A DNA stretch of 64,000 nt from assembly GCF_900091465.1 (NCBI RefSeq), contig NZ_FMHV01000002.1, positions 4,464,001-4,528,000 of the forward strand, in the 5' to 3' direction. Position numbers and translations under genes: made by a program. The first letter of the stretch is position 1. The number at the start of each line of letters is the position of its first letter. Positions 19,310 through 29,988 of this stretch are shown one piece after another. Below the pieces are notes generated by a model. It ran no database searches, was not told where the DNA came from, and saw only the letters and a list, made by a program, of their open reading frames with translations. The stretch comes from Micromonospora rhizosphaerae (lineage in GTDB: Bacteria > Actinomycetota > Actinomycetes > Mycobacteriales > Micromonosporaceae).

Positions 19310-20637
19310 TGCCCACCGACCGCACTCTCGACCAGCTGCGCAGCGCCGTCCGCGAGGCCGGCGGGGGCGCGCGCACCCCCGACGGCGACGGCCCGTGGCC
19401 CGTCCCCGCGACGGCCCGCCCGGACCCGGCCGAGGCGGTGCGCGCGGTCGGCGAGCACGAGACCATCGCCGGCACGCCGGCCCGGTACGTCGCGGTGCCG
19501 CGCAACACGGCGGAGGCCGCAGCGGTGCTGCGCGCGGCGGCCGGCCTCGACCTGGCGGTGACGGTCCGGGGCGGCGGCACGAAGCAGGCCTGGGGGAGTC
19601 CACCGCGGCGGCTCGACCTGATCCTCGACACCACCGCGCTGACCGGGGTGGTCGAGCACGCCGCCGGGGACCTGATCACCGTGGTCCGGGCCGGCACCCG
19701 CCTGGACGAGCTGGCCCCCGCCCTGGCCGGCGCCCGGCAGCAGCTCGCCCTCGACGCGCCGCTGCCCGGCGGCACCGTCGGCGGCGCCGTCGCCGCCAAC
19801 ACCAGCGGTCCCCGCCGCATGCTCTACGGCACCGTGCGGGACCTGCTCATCGGGATCACCCTGGTCCGCGCCGACGGGGTGGTCGCGCACGCCGGCGGCA
19901 AGGTGGTCAAGAACGTCGCCGGCTACGACCTGGGCAAGCTGGTCACCGGCGCGTACGGCACGCTGGGACTGATCACCGAGTGCGCGTTCCGGCTCCACCC
20001 GCTGCCGGCCGCCAGCGCGTACGTCTCCCGCCGGGTCGACGACATCGCCGAGGCCGGCCGGCTGGCCGCCACGGTACGCGCCGCGCAGCTAGTGCCCACC
20101 GCGCTGGAGGTCGATGCGCCGGCCGGCGGGGGAGCCCAGCTGACCGTGCTGCTGGAGGGCACCCCCGCCGGGGTGGCCGGCCGGACCGACGCCGCCCGCC
20201 GCCTGCTCGGGGCGGACGCCACCGGGTCGGACCGACCGCCGGACGGCTGGGGCCGGTACCCGTGGCGGGACGGGGACATCGGGCTGAAGCTGACCGCGGC
20301 GCTCTCCGGCGTACCCCGGCTGCTGGCCGACGCCCGCGCGGCGGCCGACCGGCACGACGTGCCGCTCGCGCTGCGCGGCTCGGCCGGCGTCGGCGTCCTC
20401 TACGCCGGGGTGCCCGGCACGGCCGACCCGGAGCGGGTCGCCGGGCTGGTCGACGCGCTTCGGGCGGCGAGCGCCGCCGTCGCCGGGCACACGGTGGTGC
20501 TCACCGCGCCGGCCGCCGTGCGGGAGCGGGTCGACCTGTGGGGGCCGGTCCACGGCCTGGAGCTGATGCACCGGGTCAAGCAGAGCTTCGATCCGGACGC
20601 CCGGCTGGCGCCCGGACGATTCGTGGGAGGGATCTGA
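19309..20637 (+). CDS. glcE: Glycolate oxidase subunit GlcE (FAD-binding)
   Basis: This 442-residue protein has an N-terminal PCMH FAD-binding domain (TVRGGGTKQAWGSPP, LPGGTVGGAVAANTSGPRR) and is shorter in its C-terminal cap than GlcD, as usual for GlcE. It starts inside the stop codon of glcD and its own stop overlaps glcF (TGATGA), so the three subunits are translationally coupled. It is thought to pass electrons within the glycolate oxidase complex. Confidence 0.9.
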   Translation: MPTDRTLDQLRSAVREAGGGARTPDGDGPWPVPATARPDPAEAVRAVGEHETIAGTPARYVAVPRNTAEAAAVLRAAAGLDLAVTVRGGGTKQAWGSPPRRLDLILDTTALTGVVEHAAGDLITVVRAGTRLDELAPALAGARQQLALDAPLPGGTVGGAVAANTSGPRRMLYGTVRDLLIGITLVRADGVVAHAGGKVVKNVAGYDLGKLVTGAYGTLGLITECAFRLHPLPAASAYVSRRVDDIAEAGRLAATVRAAQLVPTALEVDAPAGGGAQLTVLLEGTPAGVAGRTDAARRLLGADATGSDRPPDGWGRYPWRDGDIGLKLTAALSGVPRLLADARAAADRHDVPLALRGSAGVGVLYAGVPGTADPERVAGLVDALRAASAAVAGHTVVLTAPAAVRERVDLWGPVHGLELMHRVKQSFDPDARLAPGRFVGGI

Positions 20638-22067
20638 TGAGCATCCCCCAGCAACCCGCGACCGGTCGACCGGCGTCGGCCACCTCGCCCGGCGGGACGC
20701 GGCCGGCCAGCGGGCCGCGCGACGTGCTCGGCGCGGTCGCCCCGCCGCCCGGTCAGGGCGCCTTCGACGAGCACCATCCGCCCGCCGCGGACCTGATCGC
20801 CGACTGCGTGCACTGCGGTTTCTGCCTGCCCACCTGTCCGACCTATGTGCTCTGGGGCGAGGAGATGGACTCGCCCCGGGGGCGGATCTACCTGATGAAG
20901 CAGGGGCTGGAGGGTGAACCGCTCGCCGACTCGATGGTCACCCACTTCGACCGCTGCCTCGGCTGCATGTCGTGCGTGACCGCCTGCCCGTCCGGGGTGC
21001 GCTACGACCGGCTCATCGAGGACACCCGCCAGCAGGTCGAACGCCGGCACACCCGCGGCCCACGGGAGCGGGCGTTGCGGGCGGCGATCTTCGCGCTCTT
21101 CCCGTACCCGAAGCGGCTGCGGCTGCTGCGCGGCCCGCTGCGGGCGTACCAGGCCAGCGGGCTGCGCCGGCTGGTCGCGCGGACCGCGCTGCTGCCTCGG
21201 CTGGCACCCACCCTGGCGGCGCTGGAGTCGCTGGCGCCCCGGCTCGGCCGGCGGCTGCGGCCGCCGCAGCGGGTGTCCGCGGTCGGGACCCGGCGGGCCG
21301 TGGTCGGCATGCTCACCGGGTGCGTGCAGAGCGCCTTCTTCCCGGAGGTGAACGCCGCGACGGCCCGGGTGCTCGCCGCCGAGGGCTGCGACGTGGTGAT
21401 CCTGCCGGATCGGCAGGGTTGCTGCGGCGCGCTGAGCGTCCACAACGGACGCGACGAGGAGGCGCGCCGCTTCGCCCGCCGGATGCTGGACACGTTCGCC
21501 GCCGCCGGCATCGACTACTTCGTGGTCAACGCGGCCGGCTGCGGCTCCACCCTGAAGGAGTACGGGGAACTGCTCCGCGACGACCCGCGCTACGCGACGC
21601 TCGCCGCCGACTTCGCCGGCCGGGTCCGCGACCTGTCCGAGCTGCTGGACGAGCTCGGCCCGGTCGCCACCCGGCACCCGCTGCCGGTGACCGTCGCGTA
21701 CCACGACGCCTGCCACCTCGCCCACGCCCAGGGCGTGCGCGCCCAGCCCCGCCGGCTGCTGCGCGACATCCCCGGACTGGAGCTGCGGGAGATCGCCGAC
21801 CCGGAGATCTGCTGCGGCTCGGCGGGCATCTGGAACGTGCTCCACCCCGGGCCGGCCGCCGAACTCGGCGACCGCAAGGCCCGCACCGTACTGGCCACCG
21901 GGGCGCGGCTGCTCGTCACCGCCAACCCCGGCTGCCTGATGCAGGTCGCCGCCTCGGTGACCCGCGCCGGCGGCGACATCGCGCTGGCACACACCGCCCA
22001 GGTCCTCGACGCCTCGATCCGCGGACGGGACGTCGAGGAGTTGCTGCACCGGAGGGCCCCGTCCTGA
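20637..22067 (+). CDS. glcF: Glycolate oxidase iron-sulfur subunit GlcF
   Basis: This 476-residue protein carries two [4Fe-4S] ferredoxin motifs, CVHCGFCLPTCPT and CLGCMSCVTACPSG, near residues 55-120. Two cysteine-rich CCG domains follow (GCCGALSVH and ICCGSAGIW). This order defines the electron-transfer subunit of glycolate oxidase. The N-terminal 40 residues are Pro/Gly-rich and poorly conserved. Coupled to glcE by overlapping stop and start codons. Confidence 0.92.
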   Translation: MSIPQQPATGRPASATSPGGTRPASGPRDVLGAVAPPPGQGAFDEHHPPAADLIADCVHCGFCLPTCPTYVLWGEEMDSPRGRIYLMKQGLEGEPLADSMVTHFDRCLGCMSCVTACPSGVRYDRLIEDTRQQVERRHTRGPRERALRAAIFALFPYPKRLRLLRGPLRAYQASGLRRLVARTALLPRLAPTLAALESLAPRLGRRLRPPQRVSAVGTRRAVVGMLTGCVQSAFFPEVNAATARVLAAEGCDVVILPDRQGCCGALSVHNGRDEEARRFARRMLDTFAAAGIDYFVVNAAGCGSTLKEYGELLRDDPRYATLAADFAGRVRDLSELLDELGPVATRHPLPVTVAYHDACHLAHAQGVRAQPRRLLRDIPGLELREIADPEICCGSAGIWNVLHPGPAAELGDRKARTVLATGARLLVTANPGCLMQVAASVTRAGGDIALAHTAQVLDASIRGRDVEELLHRRAPS

Positions 22068-22119
22068 CCCGGGGTCGCCGCTCACCCCCACCCCCGTCCC
22101 CCAAGCGTCGAGGTGATCC

Positions 22120-24006
22120 ATGTTCGACCAGTTCAAGGTCGTCACCGATCCCGTCGGTGACTCAGTCGCGCTCTCGGCCATCTTCGCGGTGCTCCCGCTC
22201 CTCACCCTCTTCGTCCTGCTCGGCGTGCTGAAGGTCAAGGCCTGGCTGGCCGGGCTGATCTCCCTCGCCGTCGCGCTGGTGGTGGCGATCGCCGTCTACG
22301 CCATGCCGGTCGGCCAGGCCGTGCTGTCGGCCACCGAGGGCGCCGCCTTCGGCTTCTTCCCGATCCTGTGGATCGTCATCAACGCGATCTGGGTCTACAA
22401 CCTCACCGTCGAGAGCGGACACTTCGACGTGCTGCGCCGCTCCTTCGAACGGGTCAGCCCGGACATGCGGATCCAGGCGATCATCATCGCGTTCTGCTTC
22501 GGCGCGCTGCTGGAGGCGCTGGCGGGCTTCGGCACCCCGGTCGCGATCACCGTGGTGATGCTGATGGCGCTCGGGTTCCGTCCGATCCACGCCGCCTCGG
22601 TGTCGCTGCTGGCCAACACCGCGCCGGTGGCCTTCGGCGCGCTCGCCACCCCGATCGTCACCCTGGCCAGCGTCAGCAGCGGCGCCAACCCGGATCCCCG
22701 GCTCACCGTCGACACCCTCGGCGCGATGGTCGGCCGGCAGACCCCGATCCTGGCGGTGGTCGTACCGCTGATGCTGGTCGCGCTGGTCGACGGGAAGCGT
22801 GGCATCCGGCAGACCTGGCCGGCCGCACTGGTCGCCGGGGTCTCCTTCGGCCTGGCCCAGTTCGTGGCGGCCAACTACATCTCGGTGCCGCTGACCGACA
22901 TCGTCGCCGCGCTCGTCTCGGCCGCCGCCGTGGTGCTGCTGATCCGCGTGTGGCACCCGGTCACCCCTGCCGACCTGGGCCGCGAGCCGGAGACGGCGGC
23001 CGTGCCGGCCGCCCGCGGCCCGGCGGAGGCCGAGTTGGCCGGCCCCGGCACGGTCCCCGCGCGTGCCGGCCGCCGCTCCGGTACGACCAGCACGGCCGCT
23101 CCAGGGCTGGGCGGTTCCGGTGGGGAGACCCCGCCGGGTGACCCGCGCGTCGACGAGACGGCGGTCGGCCGGCATCGCGGCGACGGCGACGACCTGGAGC
23201 CGCGGCCCGCGGATCAGGTGCGTGCCGGCACGGTCGGCGACGGCCCGCGGCTGGCCGACACCCCGGCCGAGGTGGCCCGCGCCTACGCGCCCTACCTGAT
23301 CATCATCGCGATCTTCTCCATCGCCAACCTCGGGCCGGTGAAGGACGCCCTGGCCAAGGAGCCCTGGACGGTCAAGTTCCCCTGGCCGGGCCTGGACATC
23401 CTGGGCGGCAACGGCAAGGCGCTGTCCTCGGTCACGTTCACCTTCAACTGGCTGCCCGCCGCCGGCACGCTGATGATCCTCGCCGGTGTCCTCACCGCCC
23501 TGGTGCTGCGGGTCTCCGCCGGCCGGGCGCTGCGGGCGTACGGGCGCACCTACGCCGAGCTGCGCTACGCGATCGTCACCGTGATGGCCGTGCTCGCCCT
23601 CGCGTACGTGATGAACCAGTCCGGGCAGACCAACACCCTCGGCGCGTTCCTCGCCGCGGCCGGCGGGGCGTTCGTCCTCCTGTCGTCGATCCTCGGCTGG
23701 ATCGGCGTCGCGGTGACCGGCTCGGACACCTCGGCCAACGCGCTGTTCGGGGCGTTGCAGGTGCAGACGGCGGCCCGGGCCGGCCTGGACCCGCTGCTGC
23801 TGGCGGCGGCGAACTCCTCCGGCGGCGTGCTGGGCAAGATGATCAGCCCGCAGAACCTGGCGATCGCCGCCGCGGCGGTCGGCATGGCCGGCCGCGAGGG
23901 CGAGATCTTCCGCAAGGTGTTCGGCTGGAGCCTGGTCCTGCTGCTGTTCATGTGCGTGCTGGTCGCGCTGCAGGGCTCCGCGGTCCTGGGCTGGATGGTG
24001 CCCTGA
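22120..24006 (+). CDS. L-lactate/glycolate permease (LctP family) with a hydrophilic insertion
   Basis: This 628-residue multi-pass membrane protein belongs to the lactate permease family. Conserved family stretches include LEALAGFGTPVAIT, NTAPVAFGALATPI and SSGGVLGKMISPQNLAIA. In E. coli GlcA and LldP of this family import glycolate and lactate by proton symport. Its place directly after glcDEF argues for glycolate uptake. Unusually, about 100 Gly/Pro/Ala/Asp-rich residues (roughly 283-385) without membrane helices interrupt the protein between transmembrane segments, making it longer than the usual 530-560. Confidence 0.9.
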   Translation: MFDQFKVVTDPVGDSVALSAIFAVLPLLTLFVLLGVLKVKAWLAGLISLAVALVVAIAVYAMPVGQAVLSATEGAAFGFFPILWIVINAIWVYNLTVESGHFDVLRRSFERVSPDMRIQAIIIAFCFGALLEALAGFGTPVAITVVMLMALGFRPIHAASVSLLANTAPVAFGALATPIVTLASVSSGANPDPRLTVDTLGAMVGRQTPILAVVVPLMLVALVDGKRGIRQTWPAALVAGVSFGLAQFVAANYISVPLTDIVAALVSAAAVVLLIRVWHPVTPADLGREPETAAVPAARGPAEAELAGPGTVPARAGRRSGTTSTAAPGLGGSGGETPPGDPRVDETAVGRHRGDGDDLEPRPADQVRAGTVGDGPRLADTPAEVARAYAPYLIIIAIFSIANLGPVKDALAKEPWTVKFPWPGLDILGGNGKALSSVTFTFNWLPAAGTLMILAGVLTALVLRVSAGRALRAYGRTYAELRYAIVTVMAVLALAYVMNQSGQTNTLGAFLAAAGGAFVLLSSILGWIGVAVTGSDTSANALFGALQVQTAARAGLDPLLLAAANSSGGVLGKMISPQNLAIAAAAVGMAGREGEIFRKVFGWSLVLLLFMCVLVALQGSAVLGWMVP

Positions 24007-24013
24007 CGACGGC

Positions 24014-24045
24014 GCCGGGCACGGGCGTTAACGCCCGTGCCCGGC
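24014..24045 (+). terminator. Perfect 32-bp palindrome after the permease gene
   Basis: Two perfect 16-nt arms meet with no loop at GTT|AAC. The palindrome starts 7 nt after the permease stop and would fold into a very stable hairpin ending the glycolate operon. No U-tract follows. Confidence 0.7.
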
Positions 24046-24103
24046 GGCCACTTCGTGACCTTCGGCCCTGTCCGGACTCCTCCGGCGGGGGGACTCTCGT
24101 GAC

Positions 24104-24328
24104 ATGACCACCCGTACCAGGCCGGCGCCGAGCTGCCCGATCCGGCCCGGGGAGCCGTGCACGCTTTGCCAGCTCAACGTCACCGGTCCGCAGGACTGCG
24201 GCCTGGTCTATCTGGTGATGGGGGACGACGAGCTGCGGGAGGGGCTGCACCGGGCCAGGCTCAGGAGGCGGCCGCCTCGGCCCGCTCGGGACCCGGCAGC
24301 GGCTCACCCGTCTCCAGCAGGCTCTTGA
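24104..24328 (+). CDS. Small cysteine-containing hypothetical protein
   Basis: A 74-residue reading frame. The first 50 residues (CPIRPGEPCTLCQLNVTGPQ then DCGLVYLVMGDDELREGL) look like a short conserved actinobacterial protein with four Cys that could bind a metal or form disulfides. The last 20 residues are Arg/Pro-rich and overlap the convergent ArsR-SRPBCC gene by 68 bp, so the 3' end may be extended by loss of the original stop. Function unknown. Confidence 0.6.
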   Translation: MTTRTRPAPSCPIRPGEPCTLCQLNVTGPQDCGLVYLVMGDDELREGLHRARLRRRPPRPARDPAAAHPSPAGS

Positions 24329-25097
24329 GGCTGGCCAGCAGCTCCGGCCAGCCGCCGCTGCCCGCGAGCTGACCGCTGATCGCCCGGTGCATCTCGCTGT
24401 CCGGCGAGAAGTCGTCGTGGGTCACGGTGAGCCGGACCGTCTGCCCGTACGGCTCGAGGTCGAAGGTCACCTTGGACCGGCGCTCGCCCAGCCGCGCGGC
24501 CAGTTCCTCAGCCGACCAGCCGAAGTGCGCGGCGTGCTCGGGCTGGAAACCATGCCAGCTGTACGACAGCCGCCGGTGCGGCTCGGCCTCCAGCACCCGC
24601 TGCCCGAGGTCCTTCGGTTCGGCGTCGGGGGAGTCCTGCCAGAGCAGGGGTGAGCCGGGCCGCCAGTCGGAGACCAGGGTGACGCCGCCCCAGTATCGGC
24701 GGGTGAACTCCGGCTCGGTCAGCGCCCGCCAGAGCCGCGCCGGGGTGGTCCTGATGTAGGTGGTGTAGACGAACTTCGGGTTTTCCATGGGCTCGGACTC
24801 CAATGCTGTCTGCAGGTCGGCGAGGGCGCGCGCCCGCTCCCGGTCGTACCGGCGGATCCACCGGTCGGCGATGGCGTTGATCGGGGCGGCGTTGAGGTAG
24901 TGCAGCTTCGCGCGGCCGCACCGCACGGTGGTCACCAGCTCGGCGGCTTCCAGCACCGCCAGGTGCTTGCTCACCGACTGCCGGGTCATGTCGAGCCCGG
25001 CGCACATCTCGCGCAGGGTCTGGCCGTTGCGGCCGTTCAGGCTGTCGAGCAGCCGGCGGCGGCTGGGGTCAGCCAGCGCCCGGAACACCTCGTCCAC
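24261..25097 (-). CDS. ArsR-type HTH regulator fused to an SRPBCC (AHSA1-like) domain
   Basis: This 278-residue protein combines a winged helix of the ArsR family (FRALADPSRRRLLDSL, SVSKHLAVLEAAELV; residues 1-95) with a START-like AHSA1 domain (residues 105-270; ARLWRALTEPEFTRRYWGG). The ArsR metal-binding Cys motif is absent, so the ligand is probably a small molecule or peptide held by the SRPBCC pocket. Fusions of this kind are seen in actinomycetes. The GTG start at 25097 has a GAGGACGG site. Two palindromes immediately upstream suggest autoregulation. Confidence 0.85.
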   Translation of the reverse strand: MDEVFRALADPSRRRLLDSLNGRNGQTLREMCAGLDMTRQSVSKHLAVLEAAELVTTVRCGRAKLHYLNAAPINAIADRWIRRYDRERARALADLQTALESEPMENPKFVYTTYIRTTPARLWRALTEPEFTRRYWGGVTLVSDWRPGSPLLWQDSPDAEPKDLGQRVLEAEPHRRLSYSWHGFQPEHAAHFGWSAEELAARLGERRSKVTFDLEPYGQTVRLTVTHDDFSPDSEMHRAISGQLAGSGGWPELLASLKSLLETGEPLPGPERAEAAAS

Positions 25098-25112
25098 CCA
25101 TCACCGTCCTCT

Positions 25113-25164
25113 AATAGGCAGCCGCTCGGCTGCGCTTTCGACAATAGGCAACCATATGGCTGCC
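25113..25164 (-). promoter_or_regulatory. Two tandem palindromic operators upstream of the ArsR-SRPBCC gene
   Basis: AATAGGCA occurs at 25113 and 25143, exactly 30 bp apart. Each copy opens a palindrome: GCAGCCG-CT-CGGCTGC (25118-25133, perfect 7-bp arms) and GGCAACCATATGGCTGCC (25147-25164, one mismatch per arm). Spacing near three helical turns and a position 16-67 bp before the start codon fit a dimeric winged-helix regulator binding twice on one face of DNA. Confidence 0.6.
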
Positions 25165-25280
25165 TGTCCAGTCCTTCGGCGCGCACGTGCTTGCCGGCTT
25201 CAGGGGGAGCTAGCCTCCTAGGACGCCCAGCGGCGGTGATTCATGCGGCCAGCCGGCCGTGGGAAAGTCAGCGACGCGGA

Positions 25281-25654
25281 TCAGCGCTCGGGGACCGGAT
25301 TGCCGGAGTGGCCGTCGATCACCTGCCGATAGGCCAGCGGGCCGTCGAGCCAGACCTCGATCTGCCGCTCGACGGTGTCGTCTCCGACGGACCAGCTCAA
25401 GCGGCGCGGACGTATCGAGACGTGCACGACCACCGAGGTGGCGTCCTCGGTGGTCGCCACCCGGGACACCACGTACCCCTGGTCCATGTTCAAAGCGCGA
25501 CGATGACTCCGGGATTCGCCGTGCGGTCGTACGCCTCGATGGAAACCTCCTGCTCGGCCGCTTGCAGCAGATCGTGGGTCACCGGTATCGCACCAATGGT
25601 CAGGACCGCGAGCAGCACCCCGGCGAAGGTGAGGCGCCGTCTCCGCCCGTCCAT
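25281..25654 (-). pseudogene. Small secreted or membrane protein interrupted by a frameshift
   Basis: The first part (25654 down to 25490, 54 codons) encodes a basic start, one hydrophobic helix (FAGVLLAVLTIGAIPV) and SIEAYDRTANPGVIVAL before a TGA. The second part, in the -1 frame from about 25493 to 25281, encodes a beta-rich domain ending in YRQVIDGHSGNPVPER. The two read naturally as one chain: a membrane-anchored extracellular beta domain. The stop falls at CTTTGAAC, so a one-base change would join them. It may be a decayed gene, a sequencing error or two coupled peptides. It starts 8 bp after the upstream LuxR gene. Confidence 0.5.
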
Positions 25655-25662
25655 CGGCGTGC

Positions 25663-26532
25663 CTACGGAAGGAGTCCGGCGCGGCGGGCGGCGACCACGA
25701 CCTCCAGGCGGGTGTGCGCCCCGAGCTTGCGCATCGCCGAGCGGAGGTAGCTCTTCACCGTCTCGGGCCGCAGCCCGAGCTGGTCGGCCACGTCGGCGTT
25801 GGTGCAGCCCAGCGCGACGCAGGCCAGCACGTCCGTCTCCCGAGGCGAGAGCGGTGTCGTCGGCGTGGGCGTGCCGGGCGAACGCACCGCGCCGGCGAGC
25901 CGGTCGGCGACCGCGTCGAGCCGGTCCCGCAGTTCGGGGTCGTCGATCCGGCGCAGCAGTCCCCGCAGCTCGGCGTGGGCCTGCCGGACCTGCTCCCACT
26001 CCGGTCCGGCCGGGTTCCGGTCGGGCCGTCGCGCGGTGCCGAGCGTGGCCAGCGCCGCCCGCGCGGCATCCCGGTCGGCGAGGCGTCGCTCCAGGTCGCG
26101 GCCGGCCTCGACGGCGGCGGCGACCAGGCGGTCACCGAGGGAGAGCCGCTGGCGGATCGCGCCGTACAGGACCGCCCGGACCTCCCGGCGCACCACGACC
26201 GGCACGGCGAGCACTGATCGCAGCCCCTCGGCGGCGACCGGCCCGTCGTACTCGTGGCTGATCGAGCGGGCCACCGGGTAGTCGTTGACGCGCAGCGGCA
26301 GGCCGAGCGCGAGGGCCTTGCCGCCGAGGCCGGCGCCGGCGGTGATGGCCAGGCCGCGCAGCGCCGTGGTGGTGGTGCCGGCCAGCTCGCTGATCGTCAT
26401 CCGGGGCGGGCCACCGGACTGCACCATGCCGCCGAAGGCCACCGGCAGCCCGGTGCCACGCAGCAGCGTCAGCAGGGCGGCCCGGATCTGGTCGCCGTCG
26501 TCGTGCGGATACAGCTGCTCCAGCGTCCTCAC
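25663..26532 (-). CDS. GAF-domain LuxR-type transcriptional regulator
   Basis: This protein of about 289 residues has an N-terminal GAF-like sensory domain (residues 1-150; TISELAGTTTTALRGL, VLAVPVVVRREVRAVLYG), a helical linker and a C-terminal LuxR/GerE helix-turn-helix (LSPRETDVLACVALGCTNAD, then VADQLGLRPETVKSYLRSAM). No response-regulator receiver domain is present. The start is set at GTG 26532, although the G-rich ribosome site sits very close to it, so the exact start is uncertain. It is divergent from the acyl-CoA synthetase pair and probably controls it. Confidence 0.82.
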   Translation of the reverse strand: MRTLEQLYPHDDGDQIRAALLTLLRGTGLPVAFGGMVQSGGPPRMTISELAGTTTTALRGLAITAGAGLGGKALALGLPLRVNDYPVARSISHEYDGPVAAEGLRSVLAVPVVVRREVRAVLYGAIRQRLSLGDRLVAAAVEAGRDLERRLADRDAARAALATLGTARRPDRNPAGPEWEQVRQAHAELRGLLRRIDDPELRDRLDAVADRLAGAVRSPGTPTPTTPLSPRETDVLACVALGCTNADVADQLGLRPETVKSYLRSAMRKLGAHTRLEVVVAARRAGLLP

Positions 26533-26559
26533 CTCCCCGGCGTTCCGATCCCCGCAGCC

Positions 26560-26575
26560 ACCCCCGTCCGGGGGT
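26560..26575. promoter_or_regulatory. Palindrome in the LuxR / acyl-CoA synthetase divergent region
   Basis: ACCCCCG-TC-CGGGGGT is a perfect 7-bp inverted repeat midway in the 136-bp divergent intergenic region. Its size and position suit an operator for the adjacent LuxR-type regulator. No experimental precedent is known to me. Confidence 0.4.
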
Positions 26576-26668
26576 AGTGAGACCCAGGTCACCCGATCGA
26601 GGATCAGCGTACTGCGCGCGGCACCGTCCCCCCACCGCCGCGCCCCGTGGTGACAGGAAGGACACCCC

Positions 26669-28356
<1,688 letters not shown>

Positions 28357-28360
<4 letters not shown>

Positions 28361-29967
28361 GCCTCCCCTCGTACGCCAGCGGGATCTCCGACACCCCGCT
28401 GCTCGGTGACACCATCGGCGGGAACCTGGCCCGGTCGGTCGAGGCGTACCCGGATCGGGAGGCGCTGGTGGACTGCCCGAGTGGCCGGCGGTGGACGTAC
28501 GCCGAACTGGGCCGCGCGGTGGACGAGCTGGCCCGCGGCCTGCTCGCGGCGGGGGTGGGCAAGGGCGACCGGGTCGGCACCTGGGCGCCGAACTGCCCGG
28601 AGTGGGTGCTGATCCAGTACGCGACGGCGGCCATCGGCGCCATCATGGTCAACATCAATCCGGCCTACCGGCGGCACGAGCTGGAGTACGTGCTGAACCA
28701 GTCCGGGGTGAGCCTGCTCGTCTCCTACCCCCGCTACAAGACCAGCGACTACCAGGGGATGGTGGAGGCGGTCCGGGGCGACTGCCCGGGCCTGCGGACC
28801 GTGGTCTACATCGGCGAGTCGAGCTGGGACGACCTCGTCGCCGGGGCGGCGTCCGTGCCGGCGGAGCGGCTGGTCGAGCGGGCGGCGCAGCTGAGCTGCG
28901 ACGACCCGATCAACATTCAGTACACCTCGGGCACAACGGGCTTCCCGAAGGGCGCGACGCTGTCGCACCACAACATCCTCAACAACGGCTACTTCGTCGG
29001 TGAGCTGGTCCGCTACACCGCCCAGGACCGGGTCTGCCTGCCGGTGCCGTTCTACCACTGCTTCGGCATGGTGATGGGCAACCTCGGCGCGACCAGTCAC
29101 GGCGCGTGCATCATCATCCCGGCGCCGACCTTCGACCCGGCCGCGACGCTGCGGGCGGTCGCGGCCGAGCGGGCCACCTCGCTGTACGGGGTGCCGACGA
29201 TGTTCATCGCCGAGCTGGGCCTGCCGGACTTCGCCGAGTACGACCTCTCCTCGCTCCGGACGGGCATCATGGCCGGCTCGCCGTGCCCGGTGGAGGTGAT
29301 GAAGCGGGTGATCGCGGAGATGAACATGGCCGAGGTGGCGATCTGCTACGGCATGACCGAGACCTCGCCCGTCTCCACCCAGACCCGGTACGACGACGAC
29401 CTGGACCGGCGCACCGCCACGGTCGGCCGGGTGATGCCGCACGTGGAGGTGAAGGTGGTCGACCCGGCGACCGGGGTGACGGTGCCCCGGGGCGAGCCGG
29501 GGGAGCTGTGCACCCGGGGCTACTCGGTGATGCTCGGCTACTGGGAGGAGCCGGAGAAGACCGCGGAGGCGATCGACCCGGCCCGCTGGATGCACACCGG
29601 CGATCTGGCGGTGATGCGCGAGGACGGCTACCTGACCATCGTCGGCCGGATCAAGGACATGATCATCCGGGGTGGGGAGAACGTCTACCCCCGCGAGATC
29701 GAGGAGTTCCTCTACCGGCATCCGAAGATCTCCGACGTGCAGGTGGTCGGCGTCCCCGACGAGCGGTACGGCGAGGAGATCCTGGCCTGCGTGATCCTCC
29801 GCGACGGGCACGACGCCCTGACCGTCGAGGAGGTGGCGGAGTTCTGCCGGGACCGGCTGGCCCACTACAAGATCCCCCGGTACGTACGGGTGATGAACTC
29901 CTTCCCGATGACGGTCAGCGGCAAGGTGCGCAAGGTGGAGCTGCGTCGCGCCGGGCTCGACGGCTGA
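28357..29967 (+). CDS. AMP-dependent fatty acyl-CoA synthetase
   Basis: This 536-residue ANL enzyme is of the FadD/acyl-CoA synthase type: P-loop [41 protein letters not shown] and the C-terminal Lys in [11 protein letters not shown]. It begins with GTG inside the stop codon of the first synthetase, with GAGGAGG about 7 bases upstream, so the pair is translationally coupled. Two adjacent, dissimilar synthetases suggest handling of acids of different chain length under the divergent LuxR regulator. Confidence 0.88.
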
Positions 29968-29988
29968 CGCCATGCTCCGGCACGTCGG

